From assembly GCF_007990935.1 (NCBI RefSeq), contig NZ_BJXJ01000019.1:1-64000 (forward strand): DNA of 64,000 nucleotides, read 5' to 3'. Within the stretch, counting starts at the first letter, position 1. Every line of letters begins with the position of its first letter. Source of the DNA: Vibrio sagamiensis NBRC 104589 (GTDB taxonomy: Bacteria; Pseudomonadota; Gammaproteobacteria; Enterobacterales; Vibrionaceae). The position numbers and the translations under genes were made by a program. Under the pieces are notes generated by a model, which searched no databases, was not told the origin of the DNA, and saw only the letters and a program-made list of their open reading frames with translations. Below are positions 1 to 8,893 of the stretch, piece after piece.

Positions 1-27
1 TTTAACAAAAGTTTTTAATGCGTTCAT
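1..27 (-). CDS. N-terminal fragment of a divergent gene, possibly a second Flp-type pilin
   Basis: Reading leftward from position 27 there is an ATG followed by nine codons (MNALKTFVK) before the window ends. An AGGAG ribosome-binding site lies about 7 bases upstream of the ATG. A short leader with lysines near the start is typical of Flp/Fap type IVb pilins, and Tad loci often carry more than one pilin gene, so a divergent pilin is plausible. The processing site lies outside the window, so the identity is only inferred from context. Confidence 0.35.
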
Positions 28-486
28 TTTAAATCTCCTAAAGGAATTAAATTTTTAGAGCCTAGAATAAGTCTTGGCTTTGGACGATTTAAATTGTCGA
101 ACATATTTTAATATTGATCCACATTAATAATGATAATAATTTATTATTTTCTAAATTACTTTTCTTATAATTAAAGCTCCAGAATTTACTTAAATAAAAA
201 ATGTTTTTATTCTTATTTTGAAAAAATGTTGAAGTTGAAGTAAGAAATAAAACTATTTAAATTATGATGAAAATCTTTCTGGGAGGATAAAAGCGTGACA
301 ATGATTTTACCTTATCTTGACTTAATTTATAAAATTTAAATCAAGATTCTGTTTTTAATGATAATAATTGTATTTTTTTTATGAGGTTGTTTTTTCAAGT
401 TTCTGACAAAAAGCTGTATTTGATATGGTACTTTACTAGTCAATTGTGAAAATAAATATTTTTATTAAAATTTTTTTCGGTTTTTT
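28..486. other. AT-rich divergent intergenic region upstream of the Tad locus
   Basis: About 460 bases of very AT-rich DNA separate the divergent start at the left edge from the Flp pilin gene. I found no convincing ORF or RNA gene. It should contain the promoters of both transcription units, but its AT content makes individual -10 boxes too easy to find, so none is assigned. Such DNA is a typical target for H-NS silencing and for ToxR-type regulators (inference). Confidence 0.5.
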
Positions 487-672
487 ATGTGGAATCAACT
501 AAAGAAATTAATGTATTTAGAGTCAGGCTTAAGCGCTGTTGAATATGCAATTATAGGCTGCTTTATTGGCAGTGCTATTTTATATATAACGGACAGTAGC
601 GAAATCGTTAATGTAACTAATGAAGCTTTGATAAACATGAGTAGAACCAATAGCTCTTCACTCAATGGTTAA
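487..672 (+). CDS. flp: Flp-type IVb pilin
   Basis: This 61-residue protein has the layout of a type IVb Flp pilin: a short basic leader, a prepilin cleavage site (ESG|LSAVEYA, with Glu at +5 and Tyr at +6), then about 20 hydrophobic residues and a short polar tail rich in Asn and Ser. Flp pilins are cleaved by the TadV/CpaA peptidase, encoded next, and polymerise into the adhesive Tad pilus. The start has no clear Shine-Dalgarno sequence; a later ATG at 511 would shorten the leader too much. It is the first gene of the Tad locus on this strand. Confidence 0.85.
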   Translation: MWNQLKKLMYLESGLSAVEYAIIGCFIGSAILYITDSSEIVNVTNEALINMSRTNSSSLNG

Positions 673-680
673 ATGAAATA

Positions 681-1142
681 ATGATTTATATAGATGCAAT
701 AATCATGACTGTACTATCGGTCATTTGCTTTGAAGATATTAAATACAGGAAAATATACAATAAAAGAGTATTATTATTGTTGATATTGCTGTCTTTTAAG
801 TTCTTCTTCGGATTGGTAGTTATAGGCGAGCCTGCTGACTTCCATTGGTACGGAGTCGTGATATATCTTGCAATCTCTGTGGCATTGATTCTACTTGGAT
901 CTCTAGGATTAATTGGGATGGGGGATGTCAAACTCATTATGATCATTATGCCATTTATCGGGATAGATAATTATGTAGATTTCTTATTTCATATGACAAT
1001 TTTTGGTGGAGCTTTAGCAGTAATGCAACTGGTCGCTTTAAATCGGATATTTGATTTTGTTGGATTCTCTTCTAAAGGAGTGCCATATGGCATACCCATT
1101 ATCACTTCTTATATTATACATTCAACAGTGTTGTTTAAATAA
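681..1142 (+). CDS. tadV: Tad prepilin peptidase, TadV/CpaA type (A24 aspartic protease)
   Basis: A 153-residue integral membrane protein of the short A24 prepilin peptidase type used by Tad systems, which lacks the methyltransferase domain of PilD. The two catalytic aspartates can be placed: one in FEDIKYRKI near residue 18 after the first hydrophobic segment, and one in the GMGDVKL motif (the family GxGD signature) near residue 78. It should cleave the Flp leader and the TadE/TadF pseudopilin leaders. It lies 8 bp after flp and 9 bp before the CpaB-like gene, consistent with one transcript. Confidence 0.9.
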   Translation: MIYIDAIIMTVLSVICFEDIKYRKIYNKRVLLLLILLSFKFFFGLVVIGEPADFHWYGVVIYLAISVALILLGSLGLIGMGDVKLIMIIMPFIGIDNYVDFLFHMTIFGGALAVMQLVALNRIFDFVGFSSKGVPYGIPIITSYIIHSTVLFK

Positions 1143-1151
1143 AGGTATATC

Positions 1152-1928
1152 ATGAGATTTAAGACAATAGGTTTAATAGCAATATTTATTATTGCTCTTG
1201 GTTCGTTAGGGATCTATAAATCCGAGGCTTTGAGTAAAATATCAATTGATAATCAAGAACTCCAAGAGAAAAAAGTTGAAAAAGTAACAATATCAGCTTT
1301 GGCGATTAAACAGGATTATGGGGCCGGTTCTTTAGTATCTTATGATTCATTTCAAACGATTAAAACGCAAATTGATGAAGCAGATAGATATAAATATATC
1401 ACTGAAGTTGATAAAGATAGTTTAATCTCAAGCGTGTTTTTTATTAAAAAGTCAATGAAATCAGGCGACCTTATCAAAGAAAGCAACTTACAAGAACTCA
1501 ATAGTGGGGATTTTACTGATGTCGTGATGAGAGTTGATCGAAGCACGGTAGAAGAATTCAAATCTGACTTTTATGATATTTATTGGCATTTTAATCAATC
1601 AGGAAGAAGCAAAAATAACAGAAAAATTAAACTTTTTGCCAAGAATGTATTTATCAGAATGATTGGTGAAGTGGAGGATGGTGAGAAAAATACCAAACCT
1701 TTTGAGACAGAACACGAAAAACTAAGTCCAGTCGTTTTTTCAGTTCAAAATAGATTCATCGATCGCTACCTTCAGGCTGACCAACTTGGGTACTTTAAAA
1801 TAGTAAAGTCGGCAAGGAAAATGATTAACTTAGAAAATTACTCTACTTTAGAAGTTGACTATTCAAAGGAAATTCAAGCCAATGATATTAGCTCCAGTTA
1901 TAAATATGATGTCAACATTATTAAATAG
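1152..1928 (+). CDS. rcpC: Flp pilus assembly protein CpaB/RcpC
   Basis: This 258-residue protein starts with a single N-terminal membrane or signal segment (IGLIAIFIIALGSLGIY) followed by a periplasmic domain. Its size, topology and place between the prepilin peptidase and the secretin match CpaB/RcpC, which carries an SAF-like domain and is thought to act with the outer-membrane secretin. Residues about 50-110 (AIKQDYGAGSLVSYDSF onward, then MKSGDLI) resemble the SAF region. The 3' end overlaps the start of the secretin gene. Identification rests more on context than on motifs. Confidence 0.75.
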   Translation: MRFKTIGLIAIFIIALGSLGIYKSEALSKISIDNQELQEKKVEKVTISALAIKQDYGAGSLVSYDSFQTIKTQIDEADRYKYITEVDKDSLISSVFFIKKSMKSGDLIKESNLQELNSGDFTDVVMRVDRSTVEEFKSDFYDIYWHFNQSGRSKNNRKIKLFAKNVFIRMIGEVEDGEKNTKPFETEHEKLSPVVFSVQNRFIDRYLQADQLGYFKIVKSARKMINLENYSTLEVDYSKEIQANDISSSYKYDVNIIK

Positions 1929-3129
1929 AAATTTATTTATTATTTTCACACTATTTTTAGCTTTCAGCGCTCAGGCAAGTGTCTATTTATCTATGTCAGT
2001 TAATGAAACGAGATATGTACCTCTATCTTATATTCCTAAAGATATAGTTATAGGCTCTGAAAAAATGTTGGGTGTAACCTTAACTGACAGTAATAACTTA
2101 TATTTCATTGCTCATTCAGCAGGTAAAAGCAAAGTTATAGTTAAAGGTGAAAATGAAACAATAGAATATATTATACAAATACGTGATGTAGATAAGGACG
2201 TTGATAGTTTAAATAAATATCTTGGCTCAGCAGGGTTTTCTACAGTACGAGCAGTTAAAGTTGCTGGTAAAATATACATTAATGGATCAGTAAAAGATAG
2301 TGTAGAGAAAAGAGAACTTAATACTTTAGTAAAAAACGCGATTTCATCTCAGTATATAGACAATACAACCATTACTGAAAATCGACAGATTCAAATTAAA
2401 CTCACTATGGCTGAAGTATCAAAGCATATTGATGAAGAGTTGGGTATTCAGTGGAGTGCTGGCTGGAGTAAAATTGATGGTATAACCAGTGATTTCTTAA
2501 AAGCAACAATTGGAATATTATCGAGAAACAACTTAGCAACCGTTTTGACTAGACCTTCAATTATTGTTACCAATAACTCGACTGCAAGCTTTGAAGCTGG
2601 AGGAGAAATTCCGGTTCTAACATCAGATGATGGTAATGTTGACATTGATTTTAAAAAATATGGCATACAACTTGAATTTAAGCCTGAAATAAAAAGAGAC
2701 CAAAGTATTGACTTAAGGGCAAATATATCGTCATCACAAATTGCTGGTTTTATTAATTTAGATGGAAATCAAACTCCACAGTTAAATACCCGAAAAGTAA
2801 ATACTGAGTTGAATGTACATGATGGTGATATATTTGTTTTAGCAGGACTGATAGATAACAGCCAAAGTCAGGCTGTAACAAAAGTCCCTTTATTAGGGTA
2901 TTTACCAATTATTGGGGCATTGTTTACCTCTGAGAATTTTCAATCTAATAAAACAGAGTTAATGGTTTTTGCAGAAGTTAATTTTGTTGAAAACAGTATC
3001 GATCAACCAAACCTGCCTCAAATAAAATTAAAATCTTCTTTATCTATTTTTACTAATATTGATTTTAAAAGTAGTAGGCCTGAAATAAAAGATTTTATAG
3101 AGAATGCTAAGTATCATTATGAAAACTAG
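1882..3129 (+). CDS. rcpA: Tad pilus secretin RcpA/CpaC
   Basis: An outer-membrane secretin through which the Flp pilus passes. The C-terminal secretin domain is clear: RPSIIVTNNSTASFEAGGEIPVL, then KYGIQLEFKPEI, then VLAGLIDNSQSQ and VPLLGYLPIIGALF, the usual order of the secretin core. The N-terminal part has a signal peptide (LFIIFTLFLAFSAQA) and a pilotin/BON-like region. The start is uncertain. ATG 1882 has an AAGGA 11 bases upstream. ATG 1906 or 1909 would give a more compact signal peptide. ATG 1855 lies deep inside rcpC and is less likely. Any of these overlaps rcpC, so translation is probably coupled. Confidence 0.88.
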   Translation: MILAPVINMMSTLLNRNLFIIFTLFLAFSAQASVYLSMSVNETRYVPLSYIPKDIVIGSEKMLGVTLTDSNNLYFIAHSAGKSKVIVKGENETIEYIIQIRDVDKDVDSLNKYLGSAGFSTVRAVKVAGKIYINGSVKDSVEKRELNTLVKNAISSQYIDNTTITENRQIQIKLTMAEVSKHIDEELGIQWSAGWSKIDGITSDFLKATIGILSRNNLATVLTRPSIIVTNNSTASFEAGGEIPVLTSDDGNVDIDFKKYGIQLEFKPEIKRDQSIDLRANISSSQIAGFINLDGNQTPQLNTRKVNTELNVHDGDIFVLAGLIDNSQSQAVTKVPLLGYLPIIGALFTSENFQSNKTELMVFAEVNFVENSIDQPNLPQIKLKSSLSIFTNIDFKSSRPEIKDFIENAKYHYEN

Positions 3130-3589
3130 TTTGAAGTCAATCTTATCTGCAATACTACTTATGTCTATTTTTGGATGTAGTCAGAGTTTTAAAGATGAAA
3201 ACGTGTATATTGTTCATGAAATAAAAAATGAAGGAAATATTAACTATACTCTTCCATTCTCTAAAGCAATAAACTCAGAGATTAAGAACGGAACAGTCTC
3301 TTGGATACATGGTATCAATATATATCATACAAACAACATATCTAAAGAAAGACTCTATCAATTAAAGATTGATCTTGAAAATATTTATGATTTTTCTCCC
3401 AAGTTTACCAGTATCGATAACTATCAAGATAGGCAATTACTTTTATGGGAAGTTCATGTTAGTGATCAGAGGCTTATTCAATGTGAAGCTTGGGAAGTAC
3501 CTAATGGTCACCATTTGATGAATGAAATTGAAATTGATCAATTTTTAAATGGAACGGCTTGTTCATCTCTAGAGGTTTGGTCGAAATGA
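3119..3589 (+). CDS. Small lipoprotein, RcpB/CpaD position
   Basis: A protein of about 156 residues with a lipoprotein signal: basic start MKTSLKS, hydrophobic stretch, then SIFGC|SQS as the likely lipobox. It sits between the secretin and TadZ, the slot of RcpB in Pasteurellaceae and of the CpaD lipoprotein in Caulobacter, so a secretin-associated role is likely. I see no sequence motif that proves this. ATG 3104 is an alternative start; 3119 gives a more typical lipoprotein signal. The start overlaps rcpA and the stop overlaps tadZ by the ATGA arrangement. Confidence 0.65.
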   Translation: MKTSLKSILSAILLMSIFGCSQSFKDENVYIVHEIKNEGNINYTLPFSKAINSEIKNGTVSWIHGINIYHTNNISKERLYQLKIDLENIYDFSPKFTSIDNYQDRQLLLWEVHVSDQRLIQCEAWEVPNGHHLMNEIEIDQFLNGTACSSLEVWSK

Positions 3590-4737
3590 TTCTTGAAAAA
3601 CTAAAAAAGGTACATAAAAGTCAATCTGGAGTGAAATCAAAATCACTCTCTCCATATATTATTATTGTTATTTCAAATAACCTGGATCTAATAGAGCGAA
3701 TACAGAACTACTTCTCTGCATATAGTGTTGATGTCATCAAGTACAATGATAACTTGGAAGCGATCGAAAACTTATTTAATTTGTATTTTAAATCTAAAGT
3801 TTATGTCATCAGTGATGAACTCACTTTACGAGATAATGGTGGAGTAGAGAAGTTTATTGAGGTTACTAAAGGTAGAGTTGGTACCTTGCTCTATGGAGAA
3901 AAAGATGATCTTGACTACTACTGGGCGATAAAATCATCTGGTATTGGTGAATATACAAGCTTATCTGACAAAACTAATCAGGTTTTCAATGTCATTTTGT
4001 ATTTTTTTGGTATTGCAAAATCGAGTAGTAGCCATTGGTTTATGATTTCTGATACAACACCAAGTCATGGAAGCCAGATTCTTCAGCATTTATATAAAAA
4101 TTTGCATTTATATGTTAAAGAGCGACCTAGCTTAAATACTTTATTTATTAACCTTGATATGTATAGCATTTCTTTGGATGCAAGAATAGGTAAAAAAGTT
4201 GATTCAAAAATAATTAACTCTTTAGTGAATGATGAAAGTTTAGATATTAAAGCTGCACAGGAATATATTGTAAAAATAGAGGAGAACTTATCATACTTTT
4301 CAATAGATCTATTGCATCATACTAACTTAAACTCGATCAACAAAATATCAGACAAGCTAATGAAGTTCTTTGATTTGTTTGATGGTGACTATTCATACAT
4401 TTTTATCTATGTTCCATTTTATATGTCAAAGTTAGATGTTTATCATCAGTTAATAAGCCGTTCTGATAATGTTACATTAGTAACGGATGCTTCACTTGAT
4501 TCAGTTTATATGCTTAAGTATATAACTGAGCAAGAAGGAAAAAGCTTAAATACTAATATTAAGACATTTAGATGTGATGTTAATGATGAAGAACGCTACT
4601 TACTAGATGAAGGTAATATATACAAGAAAACAGGTCAAAAAATAAGTTATACGTTTAACTTAAATAATAAAAAAAGTTTATTTAAGAAAGGCAAGTCCAG
4701 AGATGATATAATTTATAGGTTAATTAAAAATGATTGA
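3586..4737 (+). CDS. tadZ: TadZ/CpaE-like pilus localisation protein
   Basis: By position and length (383 residues from ATG 3586, which overlaps the preceding stop as ATGA with AGAGG upstream) this is TadZ/CpaE, a MinD-like protein with an N-terminal receiver-like domain that places the Tad machinery in the cell. Residues about 15-130 look like the atypical receiver domain. The site where a MinD deviant Walker A (KGGxGKT) should follow the first strand reads ISDTTPSHGSQ, without the conserved glycines and lysines, so ATP binding is doubtful. The following LNTLFINLDMYSISLD matches the position of the switch-I/Walker A' region. Confidence 0.75.
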   Translation: MILEKLKKVHKSQSGVKSKSLSPYIIIVISNNLDLIERIQNYFSAYSVDVIKYNDNLEAIENLFNLYFKSKVYVISDELTLRDNGGVEKFIEVTKGRVGTLLYGEKDDLDYYWAIKSSGIGEYTSLSDKTNQVFNVILYFFGIAKSSSSHWFMISDTTPSHGSQILQHLYKNLHLYVKERPSLNTLFINLDMYSISLDARIGKKVDSKIINSLVNDESLDIKAAQEYIVKIEENLSYFSIDLLHHTNLNSINKISDKLMKFFDLFDGDYSYIFIYVPFYMSKLDVYHQLISRSDNVTLVTDASLDSVYMLKYITEQEGKSLNTNIKTFRCDVNDEERYLLDEGNIYKKTGQKISYTFNLNNKKSLFKKGKSRDDIIYRLIKND

Positions 4738-5974
4738 TTCAAATGTTTTTGTATTATGTCGGAAGTTTGTTCTGGACAATGTAGATATTACAGAAATTCA
4801 AAATGAAGATGATTCGATAAAGTATGAGTATATTTACACGACAGTCATTGAATTTTTATCTGGTTCTTCATTTATATTAACAGAGTCAGATAGACAGAAA
4901 TTAACTAAAGACGTTAAAGATGATATTTTTGGCTACGGACCTCTAGAAGATCTTTTATCTGATTCAACAATCAGTGACATTATGGTTAATAGTTTGAGTG
5001 AAACTTTTGTTGAGCGTAATGGTAAAATTAGTCGGGCATATGATGTGTTTTTTCATAACGAAGAACAAGTTTTAAGAATTGCCAAGAAAATTGTTGCCCC
5101 CATTGGTCGTCGTATTGACGAGAGTTCACCAATGGTTGATGCCAGACTACCAGATGGTAGCCGTGTCAATATTATTGTGCCCCCTATTGCTTTAGATGGT
5201 TGCAGTATTTCTATTCGTAAGTTTCGTGAAGATAAGCTTGATATTGTCGATCTCGTCCATTTTGAATCAATGACCGAAGAAATGGCTCTATATTTGAGTG
5301 TCATGGTACGTTCGGCAGCAAATATTATTATTTCAGGCGGAACAGGCTCTGGTAAAACCACACTACTTAATGCTTGTTCGAACGAGATCAATGATGGCCA
5401 TCGTGTGATTACTATCGAAGATGCGGCAGAGCTACAATTACAACATGAACACGTTGTGCGTCTAGAGTCTAGACCTGCCAGTAGTGAAGAATCTGGTGAA
5501 GTATCTATACGTTCGCTTCTTATTAATTCATTACGCATGCGGCCGGATAGAATTATCGTTGGTGAGTGTCGTGGTGATGAGGCATTTGAAATGCTGCAAG
5601 CAATGAACACGGGTCATGATGGTTCTATGTCAACAATACACTCTAATAACCCTAAGGATGCACTTATTCGCTTGGAGAGTATGATGATGATGACGGCGAC
5701 CAATTTGTCGGTAGAGTCGATAAAGAAACAAATAAGCCAGGCAGTCGATATTATTATACAAACAAGCCGGCTTATTGATGGAAGACGTAAAATAACACAT
5801 ATAACCGAAGTCGGAAGCTATGATTCTGGCATGATCTCAACCCAAGATATTTTTGTATACGATCATAAGACAGATACCCACATTAATGAGGTTAAATCTA
5901 CTCTTCTAGATCGTAAAATTAGAACGAATGGTTTAGAAAGCGAAATGAATTTGGTATTCCAAAATGGTCTTTAG
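4730..5974 (+). CDS. tadA: Tad pilus assembly ATPase TadA/CpaF
   Basis: A 414-residue type II/IV secretion ATPase, the motor for Flp pilus polymerisation. The CpaF-type N-terminal domain (YGPLEDLL, SDIMVNS, then VDARLPDGSRVNIIVPP) is followed by Walker A GGTGSGKT at residues 203-210, the Asp box IEDAAELQL, Walker B RIIVGECRGDEA near residue 275 and the His box GSMSTIHSNNP. All key residues are present. The codon use is slightly less AT-biased than its neighbours, as expected for the most conserved gene of the locus. It overlaps tadZ by 8 bp and tadB by 11 bp. Confidence 0.96.
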   Translation: MIDSNVFVLCRKFVLDNVDITEIQNEDDSIKYEYIYTTVIEFLSGSSFILTESDRQKLTKDVKDDIFGYGPLEDLLSDSTISDIMVNSLSETFVERNGKISRAYDVFFHNEEQVLRIAKKIVAPIGRRIDESSPMVDARLPDGSRVNIIVPPIALDGCSISIRKFREDKLDIVDLVHFESMTEEMALYLSVMVRSAANIIISGGTGSGKTTLLNACSNEINDGHRVITIEDAAELQLQHEHVVRLESRPASSEESGEVSIRSLLINSLRMRPDRIIVGECRGDEAFEMLQAMNTGHDGSMSTIHSNNPKDALIRLESMMMMTATNLSVESIKKQISQAVDIIIQTSRLIDGRRKITHITEVGSYDSGMISTQDIFVYDHKTDTHINEVKSTLLDRKIRTNGLESEMNLVFQNGL

Positions 5975-6833
5975 ACAAGAAAAACTAGATGAATATATTG
6001 AAGATGCAATCATAACTGAATCTAAAGAAAGTAATATCTTCATTATATTCAAATCGAGACTTTACAACTTTTACTTAAAATATTTAAGTCAAAATATTTT
6101 GATTATGTTTTTCGATATTTATGGATTGAGTAATTTTATAATCCATATTGGTGTCATTTTATTTTATGTTTCTTTTATGATATTTGTTACAGATACTTTA
6201 AGAACTTCATATTTTTTGACGGTGACTCTGACATCACTTGTGGCTTTAATTGGTTTCTATCAGATATTAAATGAGTACAAAAGAAAGTTAAGTGACTATT
6301 TTGAAGATAAATTCTCATTCGCATTAAGAATGATAAGTAGGAATTTACTTTCGGGTCGAACAATTATCTCAGCTATCGAGTCTGCCTCTCGCCATACAGT
6401 GGGGAAAATACGTCTAGAATTTGAACGTATTATTAAGCAAGTGCATGCTGGCAATACTTTAGAAGAGGCTTTATCCTCAGGAGAAAAAATTTATCCTTAC
6501 AAAGGCTATATTGTTTTTAGTGCTAACGTACAAATGAGCTTAAAGCGTGGTGGGAGTATTAAAGACTCACTTAATGAGCTGGCTCAGGATCTTGTTGCAT
6601 CACAAGTGATAAGAAAAAAAACTCAAGCATTGACCTCAGAATCAAGGGGAGCAGCAAAAATACTCGCATTATTACCTTTCATTATGCTTTTTATACTAAA
6701 GGGTTTGGCAAAAGATAATTTTGATTACTTGCTTAATGAACAATATGGTAAATATATCATTATCTATGTTGTTGTTAGTGTAACAATTGGTTTTGTTATA
6801 ATTAAAAAAATGATAAATAGTGTTTCATTATGA
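5964..6833 (+). CDS. tadB: Tad inner-membrane platform protein TadB
   Basis: A 289-residue inner-membrane protein with a type II secretion F (GspF) domain. Two membrane segments lie at about residues 45-95, a cytoplasmic helical domain covers 105-215 (FALRMISRNLLSGRTIISAIESA, then AGNTLEEAL), and two more segments follow near the C-terminus. TadB and TadC together form the platform on which TadA acts. It is followed by tadC with an ATGA overlap, as in other Tad loci. Confidence 0.9.
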   Translation: MVFRQEKLDEYIEDAIITESKESNIFIIFKSRLYNFYLKYLSQNILIMFFDIYGLSNFIIHIGVILFYVSFMIFVTDTLRTSYFLTVTLTSLVALIGFYQILNEYKRKLSDYFEDKFSFALRMISRNLLSGRTIISAIESASRHTVGKIRLEFERIIKQVHAGNTLEEALSSGEKIYPYKGYIVFSANVQMSLKRGGSIKDSLNELAQDLVASQVIRKKTQALTSESRGAAKILALLPFIMLFILKGLAKDNFDYLLNEQYGKYIIIYVVVSVTIGFVIIKKMINSVSL

Positions 6834-7726
6834 TTGTTGTTATAAGCCTTATTGTGTTTCTTTTCGGTATATTAGTCTTCATACTTAATAGCTTGAATAT
6901 GAAGAAGGAGCAGGATTATGTTGATAACTTTATTTTTATGATATCTGATCATGATGATAAGCAAGAATATTATAGTATTTTTAACCAAATATCTGAGAAG
7001 AAAGAACTGCTGGATGATTTTTTATATGAATTACTTTCGAAGTATTTTTCTGAAAGTGAAATGTTTACTATGTTACCAAGTGGTGGATTAATAGAAAAGA
7101 GGCATAAAACTAATTTCTTTTTATGTTTCTTCTTAGAGGTTATTTTATGTGTTTTCCTTATTCTATCTTTATATGGAATGTCAATTAAGTCTATTATTAC
7201 AGTGACGGTTTTTCTTTATGTTAATAATATCTTAGTTAGACTACTTTTTGAGAAATTTTTTATTAAAGAAGAAAAGGCTAGAATAAAAGTTAATTTTACT
7301 TATTTTCTAGATTTGCTAGCAACGGCAACGAAATCAGGAATGACGATTGAACTTGCATTGATTGCTGTCTCTGAGTACATCGGTCCAATGTCATTATCTT
7401 TGTCTAACTATATTCAGATATACTCAAATGATATCTCAACCAATGGTTTTTCAATTGCAAATGAAAACTTGAGAAAGAATATTGATATACAAGAGATAAA
7501 GGATTTTACTGCTGTACTCGAGAACGCTATTGAAAGTGGCGCTGCTGTTAATGATGCTCTACGAGTTTTATCTAAAGAAACTCGAGACTTTCACTTTATA
7601 GAAACTGAGGAAAATATTGGAAAAATAAGTGCTAAAATGGGTGTTCCTCTTATTTTATTTATTATGTTTCCAATCATTATAGAAATTATTGCCCCTGGTG
7701 TTCTCAACCTTATGAGTAAGTTATAA
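6830..7726 (+). CDS. tadC: Tad inner-membrane platform protein TadC
   Basis: A 298-residue partner of TadB with the same GspF-like fold: an N-terminal membrane segment, a central hydrophobic pair around residues 90-140, then a cytoplasmic domain with LDLLATATKSGMTIELAL and ENAIESGAAVNDALRVLSKE, and a C-terminal hydrophobic stretch (MGVPLILFIMFPIIIEIIAPG). The TadB/TadC pairing, the ATGA overlap with tadB and the 1-base overlap with the next gene support the call. Confidence 0.9.
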   Translation: MIVVISLIVFLFGILVFILNSLNMKKEQDYVDNFIFMISDHDDKQEYYSIFNQISEKKELLDDFLYELLSKYFSESEMFTMLPSGGLIEKRHKTNFFLCFFLEVILCVFLILSLYGMSIKSIITVTVFLYVNNILVRLLFEKFFIKEEKARIKVNFTYFLDLLATATKSGMTIELALIAVSEYIGPMSLSLSNYIQIYSNDISTNGFSIANENLRKNIDIQEIKDFTAVLENAIESGAAVNDALRVLSKETRDFHFIETEENIGKISAKMGVPLILFIMFPIIIEIIAPGVLNLMSKL

Positions 7727-8433
7727 TGAAAAAAATCATTTTATATTTTATTTTTAGTTTAGTTCTATCTGGATGCCAAACAACTAAAACTCCTAAAATT
7801 GGTCCTGAATTAACTTTTAACCTGAAGAGCTATGAAAAAGTAATTTCTCAGCTATCTGAAAAAAAGACGCTTACAGACAGAGAAAATTATATGTTAGCGT
7901 ATTCTTTTTATAAAACTAATCAAAGTGATAGATCTGTATTTTTGCTAAGTAGCAAGAAAGAACTGAAGGATGATGATCTTTACCTTTTAGCTGTTATTTA
8001 TTTAGAAAACAATGATAAGGAAAGCACAATAAACTATTTAGATAAAATAAAAGACAAAAAAGCTTATAATGAAGACAATAAATTAGCAGCAAAGGTAGAT
8101 AACCTATACTTATTATCCAAATGTGGTGAGCTTGGTAAAGAGCAATGTAGCATAGAGTTTAATTCTCTGAGTAAAAAATACCCTACATCAGAGTTCATTT
8201 ATAAAAATATGCTTCTCTCTCATTTTGTTTATCAACCAAATGATAAGTCAAATTTCTTAAAAATTTATAATACCTATGAAACAAATGAGGAAGATCTGGA
8301 ATCTGTCGTATTGGCGGGGGTGATTTCTGGTCAAGATGATATTGCAATCGAACTTTTAAACAAAAAATATAAAGATAAAGATAAAGTTTTATCGATTTAT
8401 GAAGCGATCAAAGATGCAAAAGTTAACGAGTGA
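7726..8433 (+). CDS. tadD: TadD-like TPR lipoprotein
   Basis: A 235-residue predicted lipoprotein: MKKIILYFIFSLVLSGC has a textbook signal with lipobox LSGC. The rest is helical and looks like degenerate tetratricopeptide repeats (MLAYSFYKTNQ, LYLLAVIYLENND, and similar blocks). TadD proteins are TPR lipoproteins thought to help secretin assembly. The repeats here are weak and the protein is very rich in Lys, Asn and Asp, in line with the AT-rich locus. Position between tadC and tadE supports the name. Confidence 0.75.
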   Translation: MKKIILYFIFSLVLSGCQTTKTPKIGPELTFNLKSYEKVISQLSEKKTLTDRENYMLAYSFYKTNQSDRSVFLLSSKKELKDDDLYLLAVIYLENNDKESTINYLDKIKDKKAYNEDNKLAAKVDNLYLLSKCGELGKEQCSIEFNSLSKKYPTSEFIYKNMLLSHFVYQPNDKSNFLKIYNTYETNEEDLESVVLAGVISGQDDIAIELLNKKYKDKDKVLSIYEAIKDAKVNE

Positions 8434-8893
8434 ATCAGGTTCAGCTTCCATAGAAGCAATATTTACCATTCCAATATTGATCTATATACTCATTATTATC
8501 GTGGGTTTTCTTCAATATATTCACAATGAAAGCATATTTAACTATAATATAACTCGAGCTTTACACTTATTTGATTATAACTCTATTATTATAGATGATG
8601 ATCTTCATACATCAAAGCTTAAGTTTATCGAATCTCTTAATCATAATCTCAATCAAAGTGTCATTGATTTGGATGAAAATAGCCTTCGTTTTGATTGTTT
8701 TAATGATTTAAATAGTCTTTTGAGCAACTCTTATTCTATTGAATGTAATAGAAACAATATTGGTGAATCTCAAGTGATTCGTATTAGTTTTCAATTTGAT
8801 TACAAAAGATTTTCTTGGCTATTTTCGAAAATTTTCCCAGATAATTTTTTAGGTATGGATAGGGAGTTAATTATCTTTAATGAATCAATTTAA
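8399..8893 (+). CDS. tadE: TadE-like pseudopilin
   Basis: A protein of up to 164 residues whose N-terminus, SESGSASIEAIFTIPILIYILIIIVGFLQ, is a TadE-type pseudopilin: a prepilin-like cleavage site with Glu in the first hydrophobic turn, then one membrane helix. A periplasmic domain with two cysteines (FDCFND and IECNRN) follows. Cleavage by TadV is expected. The start is uncertain between ATG 8399 and ATG 8414; both overlap tadD and neither has a strong ribosome-binding site. Confidence 0.8.
   Translation: MKRSKMQKLTSESGSASIEAIFTIPILIYILIIIVGFLQYIHNESIFNYNITRALHLFDYNSIIIDDDLHTSKLKFIESLNHNLNQSVIDLDENSLRFDCFNDLNSLLSNSYSIECNRNNIGESQVIRISFQFDYKRFSWLFSKIFPDNFLGMDRELIIFNESI

Noticed and set aside
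5053..5610. A 185-codon minus-strand ORF opposite tadA
   Set aside because: TadA has all family motifs in the other strand; the antisense product is Ser/Arg/Ile-biased without a start signal.
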